Shown here piece by piece: positions 48,214-59,656 of a DNA stretch of 64,000 bases. Source of the DNA: Phaeoceros laevis (Eukaryota; Anthocerotophyta; Anthocerotopsida; Notothyladales); the NCBI GenBank assembly GCA_049999765.1, contig JBNGIQ010008762.1:16980-80979 (forward strand), written 5' to 3'. Below the pieces are notes generated by a model. That model had not been told where the DNA came from. It made no database searches and saw only the letters and a list, made by a program, of their open reading frames with translations. Position 1 is the first letter of the stretch. Every line of letters starts with the position of its first letter. Position numbers and translations under genes: made by a program.

Positions 48214-50125
48214 GAATATCACTATTCTTGCGGTAGTCTCGGATGATCTCGGGTTTACTTGTTGCAGCAAATAAATTTCTAGAATTTGTCACCGCTGCTA
48301 TGGTAGGCTAGTCTCCCTATCCTGTTCCACCTTCTACCTTCCCTTGCCTCACTAGCCCCTAAGCGTGATTCTTGTCAGCCCCATTGTCCGGCTGACCTCG
48401 CCCTTTTCATTTGTTTAGGAGATTCATTGGATGTAGACATCGGTAGAGGTGTAAACAGATTAAGGACTTTGCAAAATTGTATAAAGGTGAGGGAACATTT
48501 AAATTTGCCTGGTGTATCACTTTAGGTGAGCTCGCCCGAGCAGACGATCCTCATTGGGGAGGAGTTGGGTCGATCCTTATGAGTGGGGCCAAAGCTATCG
48601 TATGGCAGCCGTATGGGCTAGAAGGGCCTACGGGCAACGCCGTGACTGATGTAGCTATAAGGCTTTGAAAACCCTTCTTAGACTTTTGAAAATTGATAAT
48701 AATAACCTAGGCTATGAGAATTTGGTGCCTTGTGAATTTTGGTATTTCAGAATTTGTTGCACTTTGACCTATTTGAAAAAGCTATGTAAGCTACGACGAT
48801 ATACTACTACGCCTTTTTTGTACAGCTTTAACCCTTTTTGCCTGGCAAGCTGATGGCTCTTTTCCCTCTTTTTGGGTGTAAGTTTCAGGTTTGTGCCCCA
48901 AGGAGCCTCACTTCGTTGCACCCACAAGTTGCCCACACCATGCCTCCACTCCTCCACACTAGTGTTCAGAATTAGTGGGCCAAGTGACGGGCCAAGTGAC
49001 GGACCCTGCCACGTGATCAAACCTCCGACCTAGGTTATAAAGGAAAGTCGCAAGAAGGAAGGGCCTTTATGGAACCACTTCTTTAATCCTTAACTTAAAT
49101 TTCAAATTGGGACGAGTCTTTTAATGCTTCATGGAAGACCGTTTTGAACCAAAGCTCGAATTTGGTGGCTTTCGTGTCCCCATTGTTACAATTTATGTTT
49201 GGAGGCTTTCTCAGTTTTAACCACTAAGTGGGTAATTCTGCCCTCATGGCTAAAGAAGAAGAAGAACAACAAGAAGAACAAGAAGATTTTTATAAATTTT
49301 ATCAACAACAACAACTTCTTTATTTTGTGCTTATGGGTCTGAAATCAAGTTCTATTGGGATTTCTCTTTAGAAGAGCATCAATGGTTCAACATAGGGAAT
49401 AGTATGGGAATTTTTATTTGTAGCTTGTTGCTTGACATAATTGTGATAAAATTGTTGAAGTATTGCAGTTCGTGGTTGAGTTGCTCAAGGGAGTATTTGG
49501 GAACAAGGTGGGCTACAAAGAGACTGAGGAAACTAAAGTCTAAAAGTACAAATGGCGGGCCAACCTTGTTCCATGGTGTGGTTTTTGATGTTTCACGGGT
49601 TAAAGAACTTGCTCAAGGCGTCACAGGTTGACATACAATCTCTCACATCGACACCTGCGACAGAGATAAGAGCGTTGACATACAATCTCTCACATCAACA
49701 CCTGCGACAGAGATAAGAACGTGAGGCTCGGAGCGTACCGAGCCTATTAGTGAGCCTATTATTAAAGCGTTCCAAATTTTATTCTTTAAATCATTCCAAA
49801 CCATCCCCTTTCTCGTAGTGGTAGGACGGTATGTCAATACATCAAATGGTTTGTATGCATGAACAAGCTTGTGGACCCCAAGTGTTCACCAGAACCCAAC
49901 AGGTTTTTCTCTAGCTCAATTATGGTTGAGTGGAATAAAAGTCACCTATCACAATAGTTATATACTCAACATGGTTGAAGTTGGATGGCATGTCACTAAT
50001 TTGATTTGAGGTCAAGCCTTCTAATTTCTATTGAATGGGATATGGTTTATTATACTTTAGCCTCACACATATTTGCATATATAACCCTAAAACCAATTCC
50101 AATGCGAGCTTATGAATGTCAAAAA
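48214..50125. other. AT-rich, transposon-like intergenic region
   Basis: No gene is recognised. The base composition is clearly AT-richer than in the flanking genes. It contains an AAGAAG/AACAAC run (about 49250-49320) and a 47-bp tandem duplication (49627-49720). It directly abuts the shortened 3' end of the NC-domain gene. Confidence 0.4.
49627..49720. repeat. 47-bp direct tandem duplication
   Basis: The unit beginning GTTGACATACAATCTCTCAC and ending GAGATAAGA(G/A)C occurs twice in tandem with only two visible mismatches. Confidence 0.85.
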
Positions 50126-50859
50126 TTAGGAAGTGTTCCTCTTCAAGACTTGGTTGCTGTGACTATTGATGTTTCCTGTAGTGCAGTACAGACAGAAGGT
50201 CTCGCAATTCCGCTGTACGAGGTCATATGCACCGAATGCATCCCTCTCCAGCATATCCAGGGCTCGGGCCATTATTGCTTGCGGATGATCTGATAATTCT
50301 CTTGTGCAGGTTCCTGTGGTTTTCAAATTTCAGAATCAGAATCCAGAAGGTGAGAGAGGCACCTCGCCATTATCATTCATCCAGACAAAACGTTGGCGTG
50401 GGAGCCTCCTACCTCCTCGTTTGATCAGATATTCCTCTCTGGACGCTCCATACTTGTATCGGTGAAGAGCACATCCGTTTAGGAAGCAAGAAAGACATGT
50501 AATTGTGACTCCAGAAGACCTGTACCGAGGATTTGTGCGGCAGTCTTCAGCGAGAGGGCAGGGCAGATTCCCTGAATCTCTCTTGATTCCACCCAGAAAA
50601 TGAATCACCCAATGCACCCCGTTTCGTAACCCCGCATATATTCCTGCTAGCAGCGAACTTTAGGTGATGTGCACCGCTGACAGGAAAGCGGGATGGAACT
50701 GGAACCATGCTGCCTTGTCTGACCTTGGTGCGAATATATCATCAGGCTTCGGAATGCGTAGATGTGATCACCCTCTCTCAAATCCGACGCATCAATTCTG
50801 TGCGCAAGGAAGTCGTAGGCTGCCTTGATCGTTGCAGCCAGGAGCACCCATTGCGCCAT
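50126..50859 (-). CDS. NC-domain (LRAT/NlpC-P60-like) protein, short C-terminus
   Basis: A plant NC-domain protein of the LRAT/NlpC-P60-like papain-fold group, a family of putative acyltransferases or thioesterases whose substrate in plants is not established. Three exons (50859-50724, 50643-50413, 50313-50126) join in phase to 184 residues. Motifs in order are REGDHIYAFR, then YSHQGIYAG with the catalytic-type His, WVIHFLGG, TITCLSCFL, YKYGASREEYL, KRGGTCTRELSDHPQ, and YDLVQRNCETFCLYCTTG with the catalytic-type Cys of NCE. After TTG only about 14 residues follow, whereas plant relatives usually continue with a longer, partly hydrophobic tail. The break coincides with the AT-rich, transposon-like region, so the 3' end may have been replaced. 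Core residues are intact. Confidence 0.82.
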
Positions 50860-51070
50860 TGAAACGCAGTACCGGAACCGTTAGCATCCAGAATCAATTC
50901 CATGCCATGAACTTTGAAGTGGGCCGACCTGTTGCAAGTCTGGGTTGTCTGTCTTTCTGGGACGTGCAGCTTTCACCGTCTGAACAGTCGGCGAGGCGTT
51001 TTGTCGCCCAACTGACGAGGCGTTGTGTCGTCAGAGTCTAGGTAGCAACATCGAGACCGGGGAAGGTGAA

Positions 51071-53251
51071 ATGGAACCGACCGCTGCCGCTGCCTTGAGT
51101 CCTATGTTCGGGTCCATGCTCACCAATCTCTTGAGGGAGGTTCTCCAGGCCAACTTAGATGGGCACCCTTCGAGTTCGTCTCATCTGCCAGCCACATTCT
51201 GCTCCGCCCTTCTGCAAGAGGACTCTTCAAGACTCTGCGGCCTGCCTCAGCAAGCTTGTAATGTGCTGCATACCTTTCAGTTCCAGCCGCTATTTTCAGT
51301 TCCTGCTGTGATGGTGCGTGTACCCTCAAATTCACTCTGAGGTGATTTGCGTAGCTACTTCCGTGTGAAGACGTACTCTGGCTTTCAGCCGTGTTTGGTC
51401 GTCTCTAGGGCAGTCCCTTGATGACGTTGTCTGTGAGCTGCACAATTGAGCTCATGGGCACTAATGGTCAGGTGACTATGACCAATCCGTGGAGGAGGGT
51501 GTTCCTCTGTATCCGCTGTATCAGCAACTGGCAAAATCGTTGCAAGTTTGGATCTCAACCGGCCTGCTTCCACGGAGCCTCCCTGATTCTGCAGGACTTG
51601 CAGAGCAGAGGACCTGTAATGCGAGGATCGAAGGGTGGAACCGGAGAGTTGTTGAGCTGGGATCGACTTTGCTAAAGGTAGGGGCCGTTTGTAGTTGGAT
51701 GCGGAGTGCTGTGCTTGGGTGTTCATAGCAGATGCCCATTGGCAGGAAACTAAATCTGTTTTGTTACTCATGTACAAACTGCTTACTTGGGCAGTTGCTG
51801 CACAGTGCGAAGTTCCAGGTGAATGTGCAAGAGCCATATTACTCGCTTCTAAAAGGTGTGCCTCTGGGGAACATTTTCATGGGTGGCAGTGATAACCAGA
51901 GAGAACGTTTGTATCTGACTTATTTGTGTACGGCACAAGAGGGTACGAAGACAGTTGAAGGAAGATGTAATTCAGGGTGTTACAAACGGTACTGGCTACT
52001 TTCCTGGGGCTAATGCTCTCTCGCTGCGTTGTGCACCTGTATGTGTGAGTTCTGACTGCTGCCAGGACGGTTACCAGCATCAAAGCAGGAGATTTCCTAC
52101 TGTTCAATCAGTGTCTGCTCCTTGAGGTTACAGCTGTCAGGTTGTATCCCGCTTTTCAAGCCATGCTGGAAGCGGAGGGTGTCAGCAAAGTCCTTCCTGG
52201 AGTCCTCGCTATTGCAGAGGGTGAGCGTTATTCAAGATTCACTTGAAGGTACTGCATGTTCCGGTGTGGTTTGACCACCCCTTGTCATGCCCTTAATACA
52301 GGAGTCCAGGTGTATCGGAGGTTCTATTCAGAGGCAGATGAACTCACACATGGGGCACTGGCCTTGCATGTGAGTGGATCTTCGGTTCTAAATCAACCAC
52401 ATCGAGTTATGGAGATGCTCCTCTCTGTAAGAATTGAAGAAACTCTATATCCTTTGGGTGGTGGGTCTGGACAATAGCAGCTTTTCTGCACTACGGTACA
52501 CCAATGGCAGGTATGTGTAAATGGGCGCAGGAACTGAATGTTGAGGGGATGAGGTTGGTACTTGGACTAAGAAGAACCGCAGGAAGTAACTTGGATTTGT
52601 TGCCACCGCCCAGATCAACATTGCTGTCATCTTTCTCAAAGCTTGTTGAGGACACTGTAAGTGCCTACGTTTCTTAGACCCTTTGAGTAAGCCTTTTAGA
52701 GATTACAGGTGAGTAGCAGTCTAAGGTCAAACCTTTTCACAGACACCCGTATCACAAGCCGAAAGCAAGAAAGTAAAATCTAGGTTAACAGTGGGAGCAA
52801 GGGCTTTGGCAAAACATGCTAGTAGAAGCAGCTCTGGCTGGTGGGGGGTCTTCACTGGAACAGGTAAAGTAGTAAGTGGGCACTCATGATACTCCGTTCA
52901 ACTTCTTGATTAGCGGTATGCCCATGCTCATGCCCATGCCCATGGGCATGCTGGTGCTGCAGAAGCCTTGAAGAATGAGCAAGCTCTGAGTGTGGTTTGC
53001 AACCTGCTTGATAATGCTACCTGGATCAACGTTCACCATATACCTCCTGCTTTTCCAACCTTTGAGATTCGAGTAACTGAGGGATATGGATCTCGTTGGT
53101 CAGCAGATGGTGAGGAGGTACGCGACATTTTTTTTGGTGGTAACAGTTGGCTGTTTACAGTCAGAATCTGACGAAGAAGCTGTATTTGCAGTTTAGGGGA
53201 TTTTTGGAACCACCCATGGAGCAAGGTCATGAGAAGAAATGGAGACACTGA
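51071..53251 (+). CDS. ASCH-domain protein, apparently continuous with a second conserved module
   Basis: The 5' two-thirds encode a plant ASCH (PUA-like, putative RNA-binding) protein. The ATG at 51071 begins MEPTAAAALSP; then come EEGVPLYPLYQQLAKSLQ, FQVNVQEPYYSLLKG, GTKTVEGRCNSG (the GxKxxExR motif), IKAGDFLLFNQCLLLEV, LEAEGVSKVLPGV and GVQVYRRFYSEADE. After a donor at about 52429, an acceptor near 52523 in the same phase leads into VEGMRLVLGLRRT, LTVGARALAKHASRSSSG, FEIRVTEGYGSRWSADG and FRGFLEPPMEQGH, ending with TGA at 53251. The second part is well conserved in style and I recall related C-termini in other eukaryotes, but I cannot name the family. It could be a separate gene with an unrecognised start. 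Exon boundaries at 51310-51480 are unresolved. Confidence 0.7.
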
Positions 53252-53704
53252 TTGACGGAAGGTCCAACTAGTGACTACAAATGGCCACTGAGATTGAACA
53301 CAGTCAACCCTTCCCCTACCCGTATTTAGAGTGAAATTTGGATCTGGAGTCATGCAGTTACCGTAGTAGGCAGATAATGTATCAAGAGGTACTTCGAAGC
53401 TGTATTTCATACTCTTGATTGGTAAATTCTAGCGGCATTTGCTTCCAGCAGCTGCACACCAGCCAAGCTAATAGAGACATGCAAACCTGCATCGGCAGGG
53501 AAGAAATTTGGAAAGGAAGGAGTCTCTCCCGACAGGAGCTCTTGTGGGAGGGCTTCTTGTTGTATCCCGCGGACTGGTGGGACACTGGGGGGACAAGTAT
53601 AGCTCCCGTTCTCTGGACTTCAGGCACAAGAGATCGAATGTGGCCCTATGGCTACACAACTGGTTAAAACCTGCTTTGGGCTGATCCGGCATTAGCGAAG
53701 TGGG
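53252..53704. other. Intergenic
   Basis: No gene is seen. This is the 3' region of the ASCH locus and the 5' side of the PPR pseudogene. Confidence 0.4.
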
Positions 53705-54126
53705 ATGCTAGGGGAAGGGGGCTTGACGATGCAGGGATTCAGAGAAACCTTGATGGCAAGCTGTGATCTGGGGCAGCTCAGTGAAGTTGTTGGAGCGTTG
53801 AACTCACAGGTGCAGGGAGGAGTGTTCATTCCTTTCACGTTCTACTCTGTCCTGAAAAGGTGCATGGCAGAAGAGGATTTGGCTCTTTGCAAGCGGGTTC
53901 ATGTATCGAAAGTGGACATGAAGGAAATGCATTCTTGGCCAACCGCATTATCTGTATGTATGCTCTCATGGGAAGTCGGAGGAGGGAATGCAGGTTTTCA
54001 CCACGGTGACAGCACCAGACGCAAATGTGGAATTCTATGATGTTGGCGCAAGCTAAGCATGGACAACTTACTCAAGCTCTGGAACTGTACAGGGAGATGC
54101 GGCAGGCGGCTTAAAGCCAGACAACC

Positions 54127-54254
54127 ATATCTTTGTGGCAGTTATTTAAGCGTGTACCAGTGCGGGGGATCTAGCATTTGGCAAGGAGGTTCATATCTTT
54201 GTGGCAGTTATTTAAGCGTGTACCAGCGGGGCATCTAGCATTTGGCAAGGAGGT
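54127..54254 (+). repeat. Tandem duplication, about 65 bp, inside the PPR pseudogene
   Basis: Both copies start CATATCTTTGTGGCAGTTAT and end GGCAAGGAGGTT. The copies differ by small indels around GCGGGG. Confidence 0.9.
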
Positions 54255-54316
54255 TCATGCTGATATCATGGGAACTGCAGGTAAGCTCAACATGTTTGTT
54301 TGCAACTGCTTGGTGG

Positions 54317-54358
54317 ATGTATTTGGAGTACACTGCAGACAGTATACTCCAAATACAT
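54317..54358. repeat. 14-bp perfect inverted repeat with a 14-base loop
   Basis: The arm ATGTATTTGGAGTA (54317-54330) is the exact reverse complement of TACTCCAAATACAT (54345-54358). It sits within the PPR pseudogene, where the sequence jumps from a PPR motif to a DYW-region fragment. Confidence 0.9.
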
Positions 54359-54440
54359 GGGAAAAGCCTGCTCTGGCAGGGTGAAAGACAAGTGGATGAG
54401 TTCACAGTGGGAGAAGAGGTGATATTTCATCGAAAGTGAG

Positions 54441-55599
54441 GGACGTGAACTGCAGGTTGGAGGGAGGGCGAGCATTTTCCGCGTACACAATTGGTCCTTC
54501 AAACAACTACTGAGCAGGTCGATCCACAGAGATCTAGATGTTCATGTGGAGACCGACATTGACGGTAACTTTGTACGAGCTACTTCATTCCAGATTTTAG
54601 AGCTCAGATTGTGCACCCTCTACGGCCGTTTTCGTCTATCATTGGAAGGCAAACGTGGTGCACAATGCACATGGAAGATTTTTTCAACAATTGCCGGAGC
54701 ACTTTGCAAACTCTTTCCTTCCTTTCCCCCCTTGCTTCCCGCAAATATCTCAGGTTGTCTTTTCCCATGCCTTATTGCATTATGCAGTTATTGCAGGCAT
54801 AATGCTTTGCGTCAATGAGCAGAAATTGCGATTTCCCTGCAACCAGGAAGCATTACGCAAGCACACGGTTGATCTCCTTGGATTGCAGGACTGCTGCAAT
54901 AGGCTGACGACGTTATCTTGACGATGCCTGTCCCACCTGGCTTGCCCATATAACGGGTCTTGTTCTCTTGTACAAGCTCACGGAAATGTGGAGTTCGGGA
55001 GATCGGGTTTTGACGAGTGTTTGAACATTACATGCTGATGGCAATGGCATGCCCACAAGGAAATAAGTCTGTCAATGGCCTCTATTCGTTTCAGAAAGCG
55101 AGCAAATATAGCAAATGTGTATAAGCTTCTAAACAGCCTTGCAGCACGAACAATTGATCTACTAATCACGGTAGTATAGTCTTAGGAGGGCAGGAGGAGA
55201 TCCATCCGTGGTTACTCCTAGGAGTTCCTATCCCAGTATCAGCGTATCGAAGCTTTCTGCTCGAGAACACGCACCACGGTACAAAGACCAAACTAGAGCA
55301 CAGTTTGCGAATACGGCAACAGGTGAGATACCAACAAGACATGAGCTACCACCAGAATATGCATCCGGAAAGTTCAGCTAGAAAAGCTGAGCTGTCACTG
55401 ATACCAAGAGCTCGCAACTCAGATCTCCTGTTTTGGTTGGCCACAATAGTCACAGGAACATCAGGTTTCTCAGTGACATAACCACCGGTGCTCAAAGCCA
55501 CCTTAGTGCCTGTTTAGGTGTTCCGCTGGTCTCCTGATAGAGGCATGTGAGACTCTACCCACTACAAAATACATGTCTTTCCTCCTGTGGTAGTTAAAT
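54441..55599. other. Intergenic
   Basis: No convincing gene is visible. The right part is the 3' UTR of the ubiquitin-uS2m gene, which is read on the minus strand. Confidence 0.4.
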
Positions 55600-57518
<1,919 letters not shown>

Positions 57519-59324
57519 TCACTCTTGCCACATGTCGTCCAACTCATCCCCTTCCACCTGGTTGATAGCTAAATGTTGCTTTCTTCGTTGTTTGGCCTTC
57601 ACCTTCGTTACATACTTCCCGGCCTTCACGCGCTTGGCATCTGAGCGGACCTGTAAGCAACAGACAAGGTCAGTTCATGCATGTAACCGATAGCCAAGCT
57701 AATGGCCCAGCAAGAGTTGAGACCCCGTTGACCTTGGACTGCATCTCAAGCATGCAGATCACCCGAACCTTGTTTGGCGACACATAGAACGGGTTCTCAT
57801 AAAGAGTCTGGCCACCAAAACTTCCGCCAAAAATCTTGATCAAATCCAAGGTAAATCTAGGTCCCACCTGGAAAATCAACAGTCAACTTTAGCACAATTG
57901 CATACACAGTAGCCATACACCATACATACTCTGTTAACAAGCATACAGCTCCAATCACACCTCAATCAGTGTTGTCTTGTCCAAAGAAGCTTTGTCAACG
58001 CTCCCAGTTCCGTGATGAGGAACAAAAATCTGCACGAATATCACAAGTAACAAGGTTCCGGCTATCATAGCCACCACCACCAACGTTTCTTATGCATGTG
58101 CGTGAACTTCCTAGCCACTACTAGCAGGAAAAGACCTTCAGGGCAGAGAGCATACACCGCCACGCTGGCGTACCTGGTAGTTTCTGAACCATACACGGTT
58201 GTCCACGATGGAGAACAAGAGGATATGATCAAAGAAAGGCTTTGCCTTTCTATGATCCTTTGGTGTAGTGTAGACCTATTAGACCACAAGCAAATATGAG
58301 CAGCAGCCAAGTTACAGCAACGAGACAACATCAAAATAGATATCACCTATGTCTCAGTTTTAAGGCACAATACGGTCAAATCACCTGAATGAAGAGCTCC
58401 TTCAACAATTGAAGGTGAGGGTGCAGATCAAATGTGGAAGAAAAAGTGAGAAGCGGTCTGGAACCTTTCAAATGATTTCCTGTAAGCTTCAGCTCTTCCA
58501 TTGTGTGGACTGCAATGCAGCCAGTAAACAGGATGTCATGAGAGAGGCTGCACTCGTCTAAAGAAGAGTATTCCTGGCTGGAGCATGAGTGAATGCATTT
58601 GGCGTGCAGTCACCATACCCGCATTTACCAAGAACTTTGCAGATGGTCCCCTAGGTGACTTGGATATCCACATGTAAAGGTCCTTCCTCTTCCTGCACTG
58701 CACAACACGTACACCCGTCACGAACACAACCCTACTACCTACTTAGACAATATGACTGAGATTAACAGAACGCTTCACGGCTCTGATGGTCTAGCAAGTT
58801 ACTGACCTCGAAAAACAGACAGCTCGTACAACCCTTCAGATCCACTAGCTCGTTCAGAGTATCAGCCTTGTTGCCCTTCAGAGTTACTTTTACATCCCTC
58901 TTACTATGTGGTAACAGCGAGGCCATGTCCATCATCAAGTGCCTATACCTGGAGTTCAGAGTAATCCGCAATTTGTCATTTTTTCAGCTGAGCTGAGACC
59001 AAATCAGTCCGGACCACCGTAGCCAACAACACCTAACAAATATGCTCTACATGTCATGCTTCAAGCAACAGCCGAGGAGGTAAGCTTATGTTACCCAAAC
59101 GTGATGCGGCGCGAGCAGAGAATAAGGACTTTCTCCTTGTTCCTGAATATTGGTCTCTTCTCAACATGCTGCGCTCCGTTGCTGTCAGCATCCTGCCCAT
59201 TAGCGTCCTTAACAAGCCCCAAAAGCGTACGCTTTGGTGGTGGCTCCTCCTCGGTCGGACCATCTGCGACAGGGACTTCAGCAGCAGCCGCCGCCACCGG
59301 GCCGTGCTTTCGCTTCTTCCCCAT
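57519..59324 (-). CDS. BRX1: BRX1 ribosome biogenesis factor (Brix domain)
   Basis: A homologue of yeast Brx1/human BRIX1, a nucleolar Brix-domain protein needed for 60S subunit assembly and pre-rRNA processing. The ATG at 59324 begins MGKKRKHGP and an acidic/Ala leader, then RNKEKVLILCSRRI. Later exons, reading leftward, hold RYRHLMMDMASLLPHSKRD with LNELVDLKGCTSCLFFE (about 58800-58950), KRKDLYMWISKSPRGPSAKFL (about 58620-58690), TFSSTFDLHPHLQLLKE (about 58400-58460), a Brix core exon (58160-58280), and VGPRFTLDLIKIFGGSFGGQTLYENPFYVSPN (about 57770-57870). The last exon has a basic tail ending DELDDMWQE with TGA at 57519-57521. All expected blocks are present, so the gene looks intact. Confidence 0.92.
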
Positions 59325-59656
59325 AAAGCCGCCTCACACCGCCTCGGAGCTGTGGTTTTTGTATGGAGGGTCTCGGAAAGCCTTAGGAGGGCCAGTTCAC
59401 ACCAGGCTAAACTTACTTCCCAGGGCTTCCGAGACTGAAGTCGCGCTCTCGGAAGTTGAGGTCGATCCTGGGAAGGAGACAGCCTTCAGAGGCAGCTGTG
59501 CGAACGGCCAAACCCCTCGGAGCGGCCTTAATTTCGGGTTAAAACTTCGATGGTGTGCGAAGCGGCTCTTACGTCGAGGAAGCGCTAGTTACGATAAGTT
59601 GTAACTCACAAAAGTTCTTCGCAGGTGCTGACAACCCGCACAGCAGACGGTTCAGG

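Larger units (their letters stand above)
53705..54440 (+). pseudogene. PPR-DYW pseudogene
   Basis: Fragments of a PLS-class PPR protein occur in order but in different frames: LGQLSEVVGALNSQVQGG, FYSVLKRCMAEEDLALCKRVH, QALELYREMRQA, AFGKEVHADIMGTAGKLN with FVCNCLVDVFG, then a jump to RQVDEFTVGEE, a piece of the post-PG-box region. A 65-bp segment is duplicated in tandem (about 54127-54191 and 54192-54254) with frameshifts between copies. Most of the repeats and the catalytic DYW region are deleted. It resembles the PPR-DYW gene at 11.6-13.8 kb more than the one at 59.7 kb (compare VEENKVHEFNVGEE of the former). Confidence 0.8.

Noticed and set aside
54546-54921. Candidate small gene right of the PPR pseudogene
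   Set aside because: Three overlapping frames of similar length compete, none has a motif, and no splice structure improves them.
59056-59604. Plus-strand frame of 182 codons
   Set aside because: It lies opposite the first exon of BRX1, which has strong family matches, and shows no motif of its own.
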